A stretch of DNA of 37,460 nucleotides from Candidatus Latescibacterota bacterium. Lineage in GTDB: Bacteria > Latescibacterota > UBA2968 > UBA8231. Below are positions 25,322 to 33,317 of the stretch, piece after piece. Each line of letters starts with the position of its first letter. Position 1 is the stretch's first letter. Under the pieces are notes generated by a model. It saw only the letters and a program-made list of their open reading frames with translations, was not told the DNA's origin and did no database searches. Made by a program: the position numbers and the translations under genes. The stretch lies in assembly GCA_022827835.1 (NCBI GenBank), contig JAJEIO010000031.1, positions 1 to 37,460 of the forward strand, in the 5' to 3' direction.

Positions 25322-25768
25322 CTAGGAATTGGCGCTGCGGCAGGCCCCGCAGTCGGCCCCGGGCAGCCAATAGGCCGCAGGAGGCGGGCCAAAGTAGCGC
25401 TGGTACAGGGCCAGAGTTTGGTCGAATTGGCTGTTGTTTTCGTCCTCCATGCCCCCAGGTTGGTGGTGGATCATGCGGCCAAAGTGCCGGCGGCAGAAGG
25501 CGCTGTAAGTGCGCGTGCAGAGGATGAATTCGTGCCAGGCTAGATCGACGAGATGGGACGGGGTCAGTACCTGGTCGCTGGCGGCGACCAAGTGGAGGAA
25601 ACGCAGAACTTCGGTCAGCAGGCGGGGGACTTCCCGGCTTTGCACGTGGGTCCCAGAGGAGATTTTGTCCCCCAGAACGGGTTGTTTTTGCAAGAGTTCC
25701 AAAGCTAGGGCTGCGTGATCTAGGGCGTCGGGGGCAGGAGCCGACCCGCGATTCTTGTCACTGCCCAT
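25322..25768 (-). CDS. GRDP-like (WHxxI/IHH) domain protein
   Basis: 148 residues. The segment LVDLAWHEFILCTRTYSAFC (73-92), then RRHFGRMIHHQPGG (93-106), matches the core of glycine-rich-domain (GRDP-like, PF07173) proteins (VDxxWHxHIxxTxxYxxFC...FGxxxHH). The conserved Trp, His and Cys residues suggest metal or redox function, which is not established. The protein ends in ADCGACRSANS, a CxxC like that in the partner's tail. The ATG overlaps the glutamate dehydrogenase stop by 11 bases, so it is probably translated after gdh; its stop lies 22 bases before the Cys-tail gene's start. Confidence 0.68.
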   Translation of the reverse strand: MGSDKNRGSAPAPDALDHAALALELLQKQPVLGDKISSGTHVQSREVPRLLTEVLRFLHLVAASDQVLTPSHLVDLAWHEFILCTRTYSAFCRRHFGRMIHHQPGGMEDENNSQFDQTLALYQRYFGPPPAAYWLPGADCGACRSANS

Positions 25769-27053
25769 CTGTGAAGTAATCCTTGGTGCCCTTGGCTTGA
25801 ACTGCGTCGCCGATCCGATTTAGAGCGTGAACGTACGCCGCCGTGCGCGGCGCTATGCCCTGCTCTTGCGCAATGGTCCAAATGCGCTCGGTCTCCTCGA
25901 CCATCATCTGCTTGAGTTGCTGGTTGACCTGTTCTAAGGTCCAATACAGGCCCTGGCGATTCTGCACCCACTCGAAATAGCTCACGGTCACGCCGCCGGC
26001 GTTGACCAAGATGTCGGGGAATACTACCACGTCCCGCTGGCGCAGGATCTCGTCGGCCCCCGGCGTGGTGGGACCGTTAGCCAGTTCGTACACCGCCTTG
26101 GCCTTAATGTCGCGGGCGTTGGCCTCTGTAATCTGGTTTTCCAAGGCTGCCGGAGCCAGGATATCGACGTCGAGCGCGAGCAATTCCTCGTTGGTGATGG
26201 TCTCGTGCTCGACGATGCTGCATACACTGTCCTCGCAGTACACTGCCTTGAGGGTGCGAGTCGAATCCTTGAACTGACGCACGCTGGGAATATCGAGTCC
26301 TTCGCGCCGGTAAATACCTCCCTTGGAGTCGCTTACGGACACAACCTTATAACCGGCATTGAAGAGCAACTCGGCGACGATGGCCCCGGCATTGCCAAAT
26401 CCTTGCACGGCCACAGTCGTGTCGGCCGGCGAGCCATTCAAGCCGAGCTTGGGCCAGGTCGCCTCAATGGTGAAAAAAGCTCCCATCGCAGTGGCTGTAT
26501 CGCGCCCTAGGCTCCCCCCCATGGTCAAAGGCTTGCCGGTGATGACTGCGGGGGTGATCTGCCGCTTGATAATGCTGTACTCATCCACCATCCAGCCCAT
26601 AATCATCTGATTGGTATAGACATCTGGCGCTGGAATATCGATGTCTGGGCCAATGAAGTCGGCCACGGCGTCGATATAGCCCCGGCTGAGTCGTTCTAGT
26701 TCAAAAGGAGACAGTTCCTTGGGATTGACCGTGATACCGCCTTTGCCGCCGCCAAAGGGCAAATTGGCCACCGCGCACTTGAAGGTCATCCAGAAGGCCA
26801 GGGACTGGACCTCGTCGATGGACACGTCTTGGTGGTAGCGAATGCCGCCTTTGGTGGGGCCTCGGGTGTCGTCGTAGCGCACCCGGTAACCGGGAAAAAT
26901 GCGCAGCGTACCGTCGTCCATACGCACGGGGATCGAGACTTTCAAACTCGATTTGGGCAACTTGAGCCGCTCGATGGCGTCGTCGGAAATGGACGCGTAC
27001 TCAAGCGCTTCGTCCAAGCGTTGGCTGGCGTCGCTAAACAAAGACTGGGACAT
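25758..27053 (-). CDS. Glutamate dehydrogenase (Glu/Leu/Phe/Val dehydrogenase family)
   Basis: 431 residues, cytoplasmic. It catalyses reversible oxidative deamination of glutamate to 2-oxoglutarate and ammonia. Features: RGPTKGGIRYH (64-74), substrate Lys92 in TFKCAVANLP, catalytic Lys104 in GGGKGGI (101-107), PAPDVYTN with Asp144, and the nucleotide fold VAVQGFGNAG around 213. The length fits the hexameric NAD(P) class. AAAGGAGC precedes the ATG. An upstream MFS gene in the same direction ends 83 bases away. Cofactor choice was not read. Confidence 0.93.
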   Translation of the reverse strand: MSQSLFSDASQRLDEALEYASISDDAIERLKLPKSSLKVSIPVRMDDGTLRIFPGYRVRYDDTRGPTKGGIRYHQDVSIDEVQSLAFWMTFKCAVANLPFGGGKGGITVNPKELSPFELERLSRGYIDAVADFIGPDIDIPAPDVYTNQMIMGWMVDEYSIIKRQITPAVITGKPLTMGGSLGRDTATAMGAFFTIEATWPKLGLNGSPADTTVAVQGFGNAGAIVAELLFNAGYKVVSVSDSKGGIYRREGLDIPSVRQFKDSTRTLKAVYCEDSVCSIVEHETITNEELLALDVDILAPAALENQITEANARDIKAKAVYELANGPTTPGADEILRQRDVVVFPDILVNAGGVTVSYFEWVQNRQGLYWTLEQVNQQLKQMMVEETERIWTIAQEQGIAPRTAAYVHALNRIGDAVQAKGTKDYFTDGQ

Positions 27054-27136
27054 GGGATGCTCCTTTAATTAGGTCGGATCGACGCATTTGCAAGGTAGAT
27101 GCGCTAGACGAACCGCGCAATTGGGAATCCGTCCAC

Positions 27137-28363
27137 TTATCGTTTACCTAGAAACCCCCGCATCAAAACCGCCGTTCCCACAGTCCCCAGCCCCGCCAGC
27201 AGCGCCATGACACCCACGGCGCCTTGTACCCCCCAAGCCTCGGCCATTGCCCCACTCTGCAAACGGCCAAAGGGGCCGACGCCAATGGCCACGACCAAGG
27301 TGCTCATCGCTCGGCTCCGCATCTCGTCCGAGGATTCGACCAAGATGATGCTGCTCTGCATAATACTAAAGCCCGCCTGCCCCAACCCAGAGCAAAACAA
27401 CATCAGCAAGGCGATGCCAAAGGTCCCGCTAAAGGCAAAGGCGATAATGCCCGTACACGCCAGCAACGAGCCGGCGACAAAGAGCCATTCGTTGCTCAGC
27501 TTGCTGCGGCTTAGCTGGACCGCGGCCAAGCCCACAATCGCCCCGCTCCCGCTAGCCGCGCCCAACCACCCCATGGCTTCCGGTCCGCGGCCGAATACGT
27601 CGCGCGCGAAAACCGGCAGCAGGTTCATGTAGGGAAAAGCCCAGACGTTCATAAAGAGCGTGATAAGAAAAACGCCGAATATCGGCGCGGAGGCCCGCAT
27701 GCTGGCCCAACCCTGCCGCCCGGCCCACCCCGCCGCCCAAGTGCTTGCACTGGGTGCCTTGGAATCTGTCTTGAGGCCCCCTAACAAAAACAGCGCCAAG
27801 GTGCCCAACCCGACCAACACCAACAGGGCACCCAAGCTGCCATAGGCCGCGGTGACATAGCCCGCCGCCAAGGGGCCAGCAATGCGCGTAAACCCCTGAA
27901 TGACGTTCTCCAGCACCATGGCATCGACTGTGCGGGCCTTGCCGACTAGATCGGGCACCATGCTGCGCCGGGTCGGCCAATCCAGCGCCCAAGAGGCCCC
28001 CAATGCCAGCGACACCACCGCCAAATGCCACAGCTCAAGCCGTCCCAAAAAGAGCAAGAGTGCCAACAGCCCCGTCCCCAGCACATTGACCAACTGCAAA
28101 GTCCAGACGATGTAGCGCCGCTTAAAGCGATCAGTAATCACCGAGCCGAACAAACCCATAATCAGCAGGGGGATGGCGCGGTAAAAGCCGATGACCTGGA
28201 CCCACCACGGAGAATTAGTCAGCTCTAAAGCCAGCCACCCCAGCGCCAGCATCTCCATCCACATGGCCTGCCACCAGAGGCCATTGGCCAACCACAGGCG
28301 CACGAAATCGCTGTTGGCCAAGGGTTCGAGGACGCTCCCTCTGGCGAATCTCATGCTGTGCAT
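27137..28363 (-). CDS. MFS_3-type exporter (EntS-like)
   Basis: 408 residues with about 12 membrane segments, resembling the EntS/MFS_3 group: WLANGLWWQAMWMEMLALGW near residue 24, LFGSVITDRFKRRYIVW as the signature loop, LDWPTRRSMVPDLV, and LPVFARDVFGRGPEAMGWLG in the second half. Members export siderophores, drugs or metabolites. An alternative ATG lies three codons in. Divergent from ridA. Substrate unknown. Confidence 0.85.
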   Translation of the reverse strand: MHSMRFARGSVLEPLANSDFVRLWLANGLWWQAMWMEMLALGWLALELTNSPWWVQVIGFYRAIPLLIMGLFGSVITDRFKRRYIVWTLQLVNVLGTGLLALLLFLGRLELWHLAVVSLALGASWALDWPTRRSMVPDLVGKARTVDAMVLENVIQGFTRIAGPLAAGYVTAAYGSLGALLVLVGLGTLALFLLGGLKTDSKAPSASTWAAGWAGRQGWASMRASAPIFGVFLITLFMNVWAFPYMNLLPVFARDVFGRGPEAMGWLGAASGSGAIVGLAAVQLSRSKLSNEWLFVAGSLLACTGIIAFAFSGTFGIALLMLFCSGLGQAGFSIMQSSIILVESSDEMRSRAMSTLVVAIGVGPFGRLQSGAMAEAWGVQGAVGVMALLAGLGTVGTAVLMRGFLGKR

Positions 28364-28370
28364 TGCTCTC

Positions 28371-28398
28371 TTGCCGGAGTCATTAGGCGTCCTATATT
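28371..28398 (+). promoter_or_regulatory. Promoter of the RidA gene
   Basis: TTGCCG (28371-28376), a 16-base spacer and TATATT (28393-28398) put transcription near 28405, about 30 bases before the ATG at 28437. The -10 is a five-of-six match. Confidence 0.45.
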
Positions 28399-28436
28399 AC
28401 TCGCGCCAACTAGCCCGAAGCCATGGGAGATTTAAC

Positions 28437-28892
28437 ATGTCTGTGGAAGAAAAACTAAGAGACCTCAACCTACAACTTCCCCCTCCGCCCCAACCAGCCG
28501 GTTCCTATACCCGCGCCGTGCAAAGCGGCCCTTTGCTCTTCGTCTCAGGTCAGTTGCCCCTACTAGCCGGCCAGATCCAATACGCGGGAATAGTAGGCGA
28601 GGACTTGGATGTCGAAGCAGGATATGAGGCTGCCAAGTTGTGCGCTCTCAACGCCCTGAGCGTTCTCAAAGCCGAAACCGGCGATCTCGACACTGTATCC
28701 ATTGTCCGCTTGGGAGGATACGTAGCCTCGGCACCCGGTTTTTCGGCCCACGCCAACGTGATCAATGGCGCTTCCGATCTGCTGGCCTCAGTCCTTGGAG
28801 ATAAGGGGATACACGCGCGGTTGGCCGTCGGCGTCGCCAGCTTGCCGCTGGGAGCAGCCGTCGAGTTGGAAATCATCGCCGCCGTAGGCTAG
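28437..28892 (+). CDS. RidA family (YjgF/YER057c/UK114) enamine/imine deaminase
   Basis: 151 residues. Features: PPPPPQPAGSYTRAVQSGPL, LLFVSGQLPL, NALSVLKAETGDLDTV and, near the C-terminus, HARLAVGVASLPLGAAVELE with the Arg that positions the substrate carboxylate. RidA proteins hydrolyse reactive enamines formed by PLP enzymes; this one fits the UK114-like subgroup 1. The ATG at 28437 has GGGAG 7 bases upstream; a longer in-frame reading runs back into the divergent MFS gene and is rejected. The stop shares the CTAG tetranucleotide with the convergent ftsH stop. Confidence 0.9.
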   Translation: MSVEEKLRDLNLQLPPPPQPAGSYTRAVQSGPLLFVSGQLPLLAGQIQYAGIVGEDLDVEAGYEAAKLCALNALSVLKAETGDLDTVSIVRLGGYVASAPGFSAHANVINGASDLLASVLGDKGIHARLAVGVASLPLGAAVELEIIAAVG

Positions 28893-30790
28893 GAGACCTC
28901 GCGCTCTTCCTCTTCCGACTGCGGAGCATTGCCGTTGGCCTGCGGCTCGGCGGCGGGGCTGTCGGGCGGAGCCTCTTGTTTGGGCCTAGGGGGCAGTTCT
29001 ATACCGTTCTTTACGAGTACGCTACGCAGTTGGTCGCCGTCCATAACCTCGTTCTCAAAGAGTATCTCAACGACATCCTCCATCGCCTGCCGATGCTGGG
29101 TGAGTAGGTCCTTGGCCCGCGCGTATCCCGCGCCGATGATGCCCTTGATTTCTTCGTCGATGAGCTTGGCCGTCTCGTCGCTGTACGCGCGGTCGGCCGA
29201 GGGCATGCCCAGCAACTGTTGCGAGCGGTCCGTTCGGTGGGCGACCAAGCCAATCCGCTGGCTCATGCCGAACTCTTTGACCATCCGCTCGGCCATCTGC
29301 GTGGCCTGCTGCAAGTCGTTGGCCGCGCCGGTGGATATTTCGCCAAAGACGATCTCCTCGGCCGCCCGACCGCCCAAGATCGCGGCCAGGGAATCTTGCA
29401 ACTCCTCCTTGGTCATTAAATAGCGGTCCTCCAGCGGCATATTCAGCGTGTAGCCCAAGGCGGCGATGCCCCGCGATACGATGGAGATCTTCTGCACCGG
29501 ATTGGCTTCGGGCAAAATCTCGCCGACGATGGCGTGACCGGCCTCGTGGTACGCGACGATTCGGCGCTCCTTCTCGTTGAGCACCCGGCTTTTGCGCTCC
29601 AGCCCAGCCACCGAGCGCTCAATCGCCTCTTCCAACTCGGACATGGTGATGGCATCTTTATCTCTTCGCGCCGCCAAAAGGGCCGCTTCATTGACGACAT
29701 TGGCCAAGTCCGCGCCGGCAAAACCCGGAGTGCGCACGGCCAGTTTGTGCAAATCTACATCCGGGCCCAGCTTGACTTCCTTGGCGTGGATCTGGAGGAT
29801 GGCGGCGCGCCCCTTGACATCGGGCCGGTCCACGGCCACGGTGCGGTCGAAGCGGCCGGGGCGCAGCAAGGCTGGGTCGAGGATTTCCGGCCGGTTGGTC
29901 GCCGCCATGAGGATCACGCCAGCGTTGGTATCGAAGCCGTCGAGTTCGGTGAGGAGCTGGTTGAGCGTCTGCTCGCGCTCGTCGTGGCCGCCAAAAGAGC
30001 CAGCTCCCCGGGCCTTGCCCAAGGCGTCGAGCTCGTCGATGAAGATAATGGCCGGAGCGTGTTTTTTGGCCTGTTCAAAAAGGTCGCGCACGCGCGCGGC
30101 CCCGACCCCGACGAACATCTCGACAAAATCCGAACCGCTGAGCGAGAAAAAAGGCACGCTCGCCTCGCCAGCCACGGCCTTGGCCAACAGCGTCTTACCC
30201 GTGCCCGGAGACCCCACGAGTAAGACCCCGCGCGGAATCCGGCCGCCGAGGGCCTGAAATCGCTCGGGGGTACGCAAAAACTCGACGATCTCCAGCAGTT
30301 CTTCTTTGGCCTCGTCAATGCCCGCCACATCGTCGAAGGTAATGCCCGTTCCCTTCTCCATGTACACCTTGGCCTTGCTCTTGCCAATGGACATCAAGCC
30401 GCCTCCCCCGCTCATGCGACGGATGATAAATAGCCAGATCCCCACGAAGATCAGCGCGGGCAAAACCCACGACAAAAGCTGCGTGAACCAGTTGTTGCTG
30501 GGCTCGCGGGTAAATTCGACTTGGTGTTCTTCGAGTAGGCTAATAATCTCGGGATCGTCTATGACCGCGGTGCGGAAGCTGATCTCTTGGCCATCGACAT
30601 TGGCGCGGCCGTGGATGAACTCTCCGCTGAAGGTACACTCAATGACCTGTCCACCTTTGATCCATTCCCGGAACTGGCTGTACGGGAGATTCTCAACCTG
30701 GTTGGAGAAATGGCTTTGCAGACTCAGGAGCAGGAGCAGCGTAAGGACGGCGTACGCAATGGAAAGCTGGGTCTTTTTCTCGAATTTCAT
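28889..30790 (-). CDS. ftsH: ATP-dependent zinc metalloprotease FtsH
   Basis: 633-residue membrane AAA+ protease that degrades misfolded membrane proteins and short-lived regulators. Membrane segments at about 10-26 and 106-124 flank a periplasmic domain; Walker A GSPGTGKT (193-200), Walker B IIFIDELD (248-255), second region of homology around 297-316, and zinc-site HEAGH (415-419) are present. The pore motif [10 protein letters not shown] is present too. The C-terminus is acidic and disordered. A promoter lies at 30871-30899. The stop overlaps that of convergent ridA. A second cell-envelope quality-control factor in the window beside the pspA module. Confidence 0.96.
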   Translation of the reverse strand: MKFEKKTQLSIAYAVLTLLLLLSLQSHFSNQVENLPYSQFREWIKGGQVIECTFSGEFIHGRANVDGQEISFRTAVIDDPEIISLLEEHQVEFTREPSNNWFTQLLSWVLPALIFVGIWLFIIRRMSGGGGLMSIGKSKAKVYMEKGTGITFDDVAGIDEAKEELLEIVEFLRTPERFQALGGRIPRGVLLVGSPGTGKTLLAKAVAGEASVPFFSLSGSDFVEMFVGVGAARVRDLFEQAKKHAPAIIFIDELDALGKARGAGSFGGHDEREQTLNQLLTELDGFDTNAGVILMAATNRPEILDPALLRPGRFDRTVAVDRPDVKGRAAILQIHAKEVKLGPDVDLHKLAVRTPGFAGADLANVVNEAALLAARRDKDAITMSELEEAIERSVAGLERKSRVLNEKERRIVAYHEAGHAIVGEILPEANPVQKISIVSRGIAALGYTLNMPLEDRYLMTKEELQDSLAAILGGRAAEEIVFGEISTGAANDLQQATQMAERMVKEFGMSQRIGLVAHRTDRSQQLLGMPSADRAYSDETAKLIDEEIKGIIGAGYARAKDLLTQHRQAMEDVVEILFENEVMDGDQLRSVLVKNGIELPPRPKQEAPPDSPAAEPQANGNAPQSEEEEREVS

Positions 30791-30870
30791 GGGTTATTTT
30801 CCGATGCCAGGACGCGCTCTTCCACCCACAGTACGCAAGGGTGAAAAAGCCAACTTGGGGGGCGGTTTTG

Positions 30871-30899
30871 AAGATAACCGGCGGCCTAGATAGGGTCAA
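30871..30899 (-). promoter_or_regulatory. Promoter of ftsH
   Basis: On the minus strand TTGACC (30894-30899), a 17-base spacer and TATCTT (30871-30876) lie in the gap after the E2 stop, giving a leader of about 74 bases before the ftsH ATG. No sigma-32-type box was recognised. Confidence 0.5.
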
Positions 30900-30911
30900 G
30901 GTGAGAAGCTG

Positions 30912-32147
30912 CTAGCCGAGCAGGCCGGGTGTTTCCAGTACCTCCTTGAGCCGCGCGAGGAATCGGGCGGCCAGCGCGCCATCGACGACGCGGTGATCCG
31001 CGGCCAGTGTCAAGGTCAGCTGTGGGCGCACAGCAAATGCATCTGCCCCCGAAGCTACTACCCTGTTTTCTATAGCCCCGACGGCCAAGATCGCCACTTG
31101 GGGAGGATTGATGATCGCAGTAAAGCGGGAGACTCCGAACATCCCCAAATTCGAGATGGTAAAAGTGCCGCCCAGCATGTCGTCAGGACCTAGCTCGCCT
31201 CGACGAGCCGCATCGATCAGCCGCGTTCCTTCTAAGGCAATTTCCTCGACCGTCTTTTCGGCTGCGTCGTGAATGACCGGAACTACCAAGCCCTGCTCAG
31301 CCGCCACGGCAACGCCGATGTTGATTTGGGAGGCATAGCGGAAATGACCGCCCTCTGCCAAGCTGTTGACGCGGGGAAATTCACTTAGGGTGCGGGCCGT
31401 GGCTTTGACGATCAAATCGTTGAAGGAGATTTTTTTGCCTTCTAGCTGGTAACCGGTGCGGAATTGCTGCAACCACACGGCCGACACGTCCATGCTGATG
31501 TGAATGTGTGGAATCTGTTGGTAGCTAGCCGTCAGCCGCTCGGCGGCCACTTGTTCGGCCCGGCTCAGTTCAATCAGCCCTTCGGCGATCGGGGCTGCCG
31601 GGGTCGGAACCGGGGCTGTCCGAGCTTGCTCGACCAAGGCCAGCACATCGGCGCTGACGATCCGGCCTCCGGGGCCACTTCCATTGACGCCAGAAAGGTC
31701 GAGGCCGTGCTCGGCGGCGATCTTGCGCGCTTTGGGTGAGGTCTTATGCGGACGACGCCCATCGGTAGCAACGGAAGGGGCTGAGGCTAGCGAGGTCGGG
31801 GTTGGCGCAGCCGGAGCCGAAGTTGGTGGTGGAGCAGCAACAGGAGCAGGAGTTGCCGGTGGAGCCGGATCGCTCGGAGCCGCAGCGACGTACGAGTCGA
31901 TATCTTCGTCCGCAGCGGCGATGACGCCAATCGTCGTCGATACCGGTACTTCCTGGCCGACCGGCACCAGAATTTTGCGCAGAATCCCGTCGGCCTGCGC
32001 TTCGACTTCCATCGTCACCTTGTCGGTGGCGATTTCCAACAGGGCTTGGCCCTTTTGCACTTCCTCGCCTTCTTCTACCAACCAAGCGCTGATTGCGCCG
32101 CTTTCCATGGTCAGCCCCAACTTGGGCATGACGATCTCTGTAGCCAT
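30912..32147 (-). CDS. 2-oxoacid dehydrogenase E2 (dihydrolipoamide acyltransferase)
   Basis: 411 residues. Single lipoyl domain (1-80) with lipoylated Lys43 in ATDKVTME; an Ala/Pro-rich linker (95-130); peripheral subunit-binding domain (about 133-176, SPKARKIAAEHGLDLSGVNG); and the catalytic acyltransferase domain ending in ADHRVVDGALAARF with His385 and Asp389. It is the core of a pyruvate-, branched-chain- or acetoin-type complex. E1 and E3 genes are not adjacent; ftsH follows and a Nudix gene diverges. Which complex it serves cannot be told. Confidence 0.92.
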   Translation of the reverse strand: MATEIVMPKLGLTMESGAISAWLVEEGEEVQKGQALLEIATDKVTMEVEAQADGILRKILVPVGQEVPVSTTIGVIAAADEDIDSYVAAAPSDPAPPATPAPVAAPPPTSAPAAPTPTSLASAPSVATDGRRPHKTSPKARKIAAEHGLDLSGVNGSGPGGRIVSADVLALVEQARTAPVPTPAAPIAEGLIELSRAEQVAAERLTASYQQIPHIHISMDVSAVWLQQFRTGYQLEGKKISFNDLIVKATARTLSEFPRVNSLAEGGHFRYASQINIGVAVAAEQGLVVPVIHDAAEKTVEEIALEGTRLIDAARRGELGPDDMLGGTFTISNLGMFGVSRFTAIINPPQVAILAVGAIENRVVASGADAFAVRPQLTLTLAADHRVVDGALAARFLARLKEVLETPGLLG

Positions 32148-32185
32148 ATCTCTCTCAGTCTAAAGGGATGCAAAGTCAGCCTTGT

Positions 32186-32213
32186 AAAATAATTGGCGAG
32201 AAAAGCTGGTCAA
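32186..32213 (-). promoter_or_regulatory. Possible promoter of the E2 gene
   Basis: On the minus strand TTGACC (32208-32213), 16 bases, then TATTTT (32186-32191) lie about 40 bases before the ATG at 32147, which has GAGAGAG as ribosome site. The -10 is a four-of-six match. Confidence 0.4.
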
Positions 32214-32250
32214 TGCAGCGCGGGGCTATCGCGAGCTTTCGTTCCGTCAA

Positions 32251-32805
32251 ATGACCGGCTATATTGACCTCCGGCGCACTGCAAACGCCTTGTTTTTTTC
32301 TCCATTAAACGAGCGACGAGCGGACACCTTGACGGCAATTACTCGCGACTTTACGGCGACGACCTTTGTTGTCCACGAGGGAGCCACCCTCTTGCTGTGG
32401 CACAAGAAAATGCAGGCTTGGCTGCCCCCAGGCGGCCACATCGACCCGGGCGAACTGCCCGAAGAAGCCGCCCTCCGCGAAGTGCGCGAAGAAACTGGCC
32501 TGACCGTTGAGTTGTTAGGCCGACAAGAGCAATGGGGACAGGTTGCCGTCCTGTACCAACCCGCGTGTATCCTCTTAGAAGACATCGAACCGGGCCATCA
32601 GCACATAGACCTTATTTACTTTAGCCGCGTGGTAAGCGGGCAAGCCCGCGTCAATCCTCGCGAATCTACGCAATTGCGCTGGTGCGACCACGCTGCCTTG
32701 GGCGATGCGGCGATCGCCGAGGACATCCGCATCCTCGGACGCCGCGCCATTGCATCCATAAAGAATCACCGTGGGACTGACGGCTTTAGCTGTTCAGGGA
32801 GATAG
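32251..32805 (+). CDS. Nudix hydrolase whose 3' end lies in an IS element
   Basis: 184 residues. The Nudix box GHIDPGELPEEAALREVREE, then TGL (62-84), fits GX5EX7REUXEEXGU exactly, so the metal-binding diphosphatase site is intact. The substrate is unknown. The last nine or so codons and the TAG at 32803 lie on or after a hairpin (32777-32797) that matches the right end of the IS200/IS605 element downstream. The native C-terminus was therefore probably replaced by IS sequence; the loss is short and outside the catalytic fold. No ribosome site is obvious at the ATG. Confidence 0.87.
   Translation: MTGYIDLRRTANALFFSPLNERRADTLTAITRDFTATTFVVHEGATLLLWHKKMQAWLPPGGHIDPGELPEEAALREVREETGLTVELLGRQEQWGQVAVLYQPACILLEDIEPGHQHIDLIYFSRVVSGQARVNPRESTQLRWCDHAALGDAAIAEDIRILGRRAIASIKNHRGTDGFSCSGR
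32777..32797 (+). repeat. IS left-end hairpin
   Basis: CTGAC, GGCT, a 2-base loop, AGCTGT and TCAG form nine pairs with one bulged T. The order of bases closely matches the right-end hairpin at 34461-34480. It is coding sequence for the C-terminus of the Nudix reading frame. Confidence 0.65.
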
Positions 32806-32912
32806 GTGTTAATTTCTTGACCGGCGGGCAACGCACAAGGCGCTTGTCCTTTCAAGAAAGAAATCAAACAAAAGACAATTAATTCGTTGATAGTGAACAA
32901 GTCTTTTTGTAA

Positions 32913-32930
32913 GTTTACTGTATGGTAAAC
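32913..32930 (+). promoter_or_regulatory. Hairpin enclosing the tnpA start codon
   Basis: GTTTAC (32913-32918) and GTAAAC (32925-32930) can pair, leaving TGTATG in the loop with the tnpA ATG at 32922. In the transcript it would hide the start region, a plausible brake on transposase translation. IS200 tnpA is known to be limited by mRNA structure; whether this hairpin acts so is inference. Confidence 0.4.
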
Positions 32931-33317
32931 AAACGCAAATCGGCAGAATGCACCCACCAGATTCAATATCATTTTGTTTGGTGTCCCAAGTATCGGCGCG
33001 GCGTTCTGACGGGCGACATCGCATCTGCGCTGGATGAGTTGCTTCACACCAAGGCGTCCGAACTCGGCGTTGAAATCCTCTCGCTGGCAATTCGTCCTGA
33101 TCACGTGCATCTGTTCGTTACCGGAACGCCCGTCATGGCCGTCAATCAGCTTGTGCGGCACTTCAAAGGCTACACCGCCCACGAACTGAGAGCGCGTTTT
33201 CCTTCGCTCAAGACGCGGTTGCCTTCGCTGTGGTCGCGCTCGTACTACGCTGGTAGCATCGGGCAGGTCTCAGACGAAACGGTGCGCCGCTACATCGAAG
33301 CGCAGAAAGGCGTCTGA
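32922..33317 (+). CDS. tnpA: IS200/IS605 HUH-type transposase TnpA
   Basis: 131-residue Y1 transposase. The HUH motif lies in RPDHVHLFV (His-Val-His around 65-70) and the catalytic Tyr in RRYIEAQK near the C-terminus. QYHFVWCPKYRRGVLTG near the N-terminus is family-typical. It cuts and rejoins single-stranded hairpin ends. Length is normal and the frame is intact. The stop TGA is followed at once by the tnpB ATG. Confidence 0.95.
   Translation: MVNKRKSAECTHQIQYHFVWCPKYRRGVLTGDIASALDELLHTKASELGVEILSLAIRPDHVHLFVTGTPVMAVNQLVRHFKGYTAHELRARFPSLKTRLPSLWSRSYYAGSIGQVSDETVRRYIEAQKGV

Noticed and set aside
24562..25527. 321-codon plus-strand open frame across the Cys-tail and GRDP-like genes
   Set aside because: Lies antisense to two genes with good ribosome sites and recognisable residues; no domain seen.
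28191..28436. Longer start for RidA
   Set aside because: Would overlap the divergent MFS gene and cover the promoter; the ATG at 28437 has a ribosome site and matches family length.
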